Source of the DNA: Tenebrionibacter intestinalis
Lineage (GTDB): Bacteria; Pseudomonadota; Gammaproteobacteria; Enterobacterales; Enterobacteriaceae
Assembly: GCF_016632365.1 (NCBI RefSeq)
Contig: NZ_JAEPBH010000013.1
Location: 1 to 64,000 of the forward strand
Direction of reading: 5' to 3'
DNA: 64,000 nt
The first letter of the stretch is position 1; the number at the start of each line of letters is the position of its first letter. The notes beneath the pieces are model-generated. The model did no database searches. It was not told the DNA's origin and was given only the letters and a program-made list of their open reading frames with translations. The translations under genes were made by a program, and so were the position numbers. Of this stretch, positions 62,592 through 64,000 are shown one piece after another.

Positions 62592-63287
62592 TCACCTGTA
62601 TAACCAGTAAGCGGAGCGCTCAATCACCGCACCGCTTTCAATATAGCGGCGCAGCGCCGCCCGGTTGCTGATTTGGGTCGCCACCCGAATCCGGGATAGC
62701 CCGCGCATCTCGCACCAGCGCCGCGCCGCCAGCATTAATCTTGCCCCTGCGCCATGCCCGGCCAGCAAACCAATGCGCCCTTCCTGCTCGTTTAGCTGAC
62801 GCAGCGTAATAAAGCCGCGACATTGCGCGCCAGCTCGCAAAATCAAACATTCATGATCGAAGCTGCCGCGCACCGCGTTTTCAACCCATTGCGCATAAAA
62901 ACGCGCGCTTTCCCCTGCGGGATACCACGGCTCGCGAAAGCGGCTCTGGCTAAATACGCTGGCCGCCGCACGCAGTTGAGCGATATCGCTTTCCTGCGCC
63001 ACGTCAAGGCCGGGATCAGGGTTATTCGCGCCCGTGGCAAGGCTCAGGTCAACCTCCCCCTCCACCAGCCTGAAGCCCAGCGCCTGGAGGGCGTCCAGCC
63101 GCGCCGTGTCCTCAGCGGCGATTTTTGCCTGCACGCGTGAAAAAGGCTGCAATTGCGCCACGTTTAGCGGCGAAGCGGAATCGGAAAAACGGACAATTGC
63201 GCTCGCCAGTCCGAAAAACTCGCTCTCCCAGACCAGCGGTTCAACGCTGGCGCGTAAGGCATCCAGCGGCTGTGGCTTCACCGCCAT
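62592..63287 (-). CDS. wecD: dTDP-fucosamine acetyltransferase
   Basis: 231 residues. It is a GNAT-fold N-acetyltransferase that completes dTDP-Fuc4NAc. The C-terminal acetyl-CoA-binding region is [16 protein letters not shown], and the end [19 protein letters not shown] is family-typical. Its first seven residues precede the E. coli start by a short extension; it overlaps wecC by 10 bases. It is clearly diverged from E. coli WecD. Confidence 0.95.
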   Translation of the reverse strand: MAVKPQPLDALRASVEPLVWESEFFGLASAIVRFSDSASPLNVAQLQPFSRVQAKIAAEDTARLDALQALGFRLVEGEVDLSLATGANNPDPGLDVAQESDIAQLRAAASVFSQSRFREPWYPAGESARFYAQWVENAVRGSFDHECLILRAGAQCRGFITLRQLNEQEGRIGLLAGHGAGARLMLAARRWCEMRGLSRIRVATQISNRAALRRYIESGAVIERSAYWLYR

Positions 63288-64000
63288 ACTCCGCGTGTGT
63301 CAACAATGTAGCGCTGCACAAGCCGTGCGCCGTCAATAGCTTTAAACTGACAATGATCCACCAACAGCACCAGTATATCCGCGCGCGACAACGCATCCTG
63401 CACATCCGTCAGCGTACAGCGGCCCTGCAGCTTTTGCGGCAGCGTGTGGATATTAGGCTCCACCGCCAGCAGCTCTCCGCGGTGCCACTGCGCCAGCTCG
63501 CTCACAATAGACATAGACGGGCTTTCGCGCAGGTCATCAATATCCGGCTTGAACGCCAACCCAAAGCAGGCGAGAGTCAGTTCTTCAGCACGTTTTCCGC
63601 TGTCTGCCAGGCAGTCGGCTACCGCCGCTTTTACCCGATCAATCACCCAGCCCGGCTTACTATCGTTTACGTCCCGCGCAGTGCGAATCAGACGCGCCTG
63701 CTGCGGGTTTTGCGCCACAATAAACCACGGATCGACGGCAATACAGTGTCCGCCGACGCCGGGGCCAGGCTGCAGAATATTAACGCGCGGATGGCGATTT
63801 GCCAGGCGAATCAGCTCCCACACGTTAATACCCTGTGTTGCGCAAATTAACGAGAGCTCATTGGCGAAGGCGATATTAACGTCACGAAAACTATTTTCCG
63901 TTAGCTTACACATTTCTGCCGTGCGGGCGTTCGTTACCACGCATTCGCCTTTAAGAAAGATGGAATACAATTCGCTGGCGCGCGCCGAGCAAACGGGCGT
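63278..64000 (-). CDS. wecC: UDP-N-acetyl-D-mannosaminuronate dehydrogenase, 3' part
   Basis: 240 residues of the C-terminal part; the frame stays open to the right edge, where it continues upstream as [15 protein letters not shown]. It oxidises UDP-ManNAc to UDP-ManNAc[18 protein letters not shown] contains the catalytic cysteine, and [17 protein letters not shown] is the second NAD/UDP-sugar-binding signature. The N-terminal Rossmann domain is outside the window. Confidence 0.96.
   Translation of the reverse strand, partial: TPVCSARASELYSIFLKGECVVTNARTAEMCKLTENSFRDVNIAFANELSLICATQGINVWELIRLANRHPRVNILQPGPGVGGHCIAVDPWFIVAQNPQQARLIRTARDVNDSKPGWVIDRVKAAVADCLADSGKRAEELTLACFGLAFKPDIDDLRESPSMSIVSELAQWHRGELLAVEPNIHTLPQKLQGRCTLTDVQDALSRADILVLLVDHCQFKAIDGARLVQRYIVDTRGVWR

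Overview
The window is a chromosomal segment of a gamma-proteobacterium of the family Enterobacteriaceae. Nearly every gene is a clear homologue of one in the hemG-to-wec sector of the E. coli chromosome, in almost the same order. The encoded proteins differ enough from E. coli (CyaA, DapF and CorA close; HemG, WecD and PldB clearly diverged) to point to another genus, perhaps around Cronobacter, Enterobacter or Franconibacter. The exact genus cannot be fixed from the sequence alone. I see no phage, plasmid, CRISPR array or complete insertion sequence.

Layout. 1-87 holds an rRNA-type P1 promoter pointing out of the left edge. 88-4084 (minus) is hemG, trkH, yigZ, pepQ. 4232-7698 (plus) is the FadR-controlled fadBA operon. 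7705-9938 (minus) is fre and ubiD; 10130-10618 (plus) is rfaH. 10627-16300 (minus) is ubiE-ubiJ-ubiB-tatABC and tatD, followed by rmuC, an unfamiliar TPR/glycosyltransferase-like gene and udp. 20442-21269 (plus) is dlhH. 21533-26955 (minus) is an accessory operon: PTS EIIBC, cytoplasmic sulfatase, GntR regulator and radical-SAM sulfatase-maturating enzyme. 27381-31615 holds metE and metR, divergent, with the biotin transporter yigM convergent to metR. 31785-37308 (minus) is yigL, pldB, rhtC, recQ, pldA; 37486-38902 (plus) is yigI, rarD. 39256-40410 (minus) is corA with a leader peptide. 40506-46120 (minus) is lptM-dapF-yigA-xerC-yigB-uvrD. 46276-49155 is cyaY and cyaA, convergent. 49442-53518 (plus) is hemCDXY. 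53519-54936 has no convincing gene but has ERIC-type repeats. 54937-55364 is a four-tRNA operon (Arg, His, Leu, Pro read in that order on the minus strand). 55467-64000 (minus) is thrP and the enterobacterial common antigen genes wecG, wzyE, wecF, wzxE, wecE, wecD and the 3' part of wecC.

The main departures from the E. coli arrangement are: the sulfatase/PTS operon between dlhH and metE; the gene between rmuC and udp; no rhtB between pldB and rhtC; no yigF/yigG between rarD and corA; no aslA/aslB between hemY and the tRNAs; and no rffG/rffH between wecC and wecD.

The most unusual signal is a family of three intergenic elements of about 141 bp (11448-11587, 27204-27345, 53604-53744) at the 3' ends of tatC, metE and hemY. 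Each contains three hairpins and short terminal inverted repeats. At two sites the element is flanked directly by two copies of the local Rho-independent terminator stem-loop (21-22 bp, different sequence at each site). At the third only one hairpin and the T-run remain. This looks like a small mobile element that targets terminators and duplicates the whole stem-loop.
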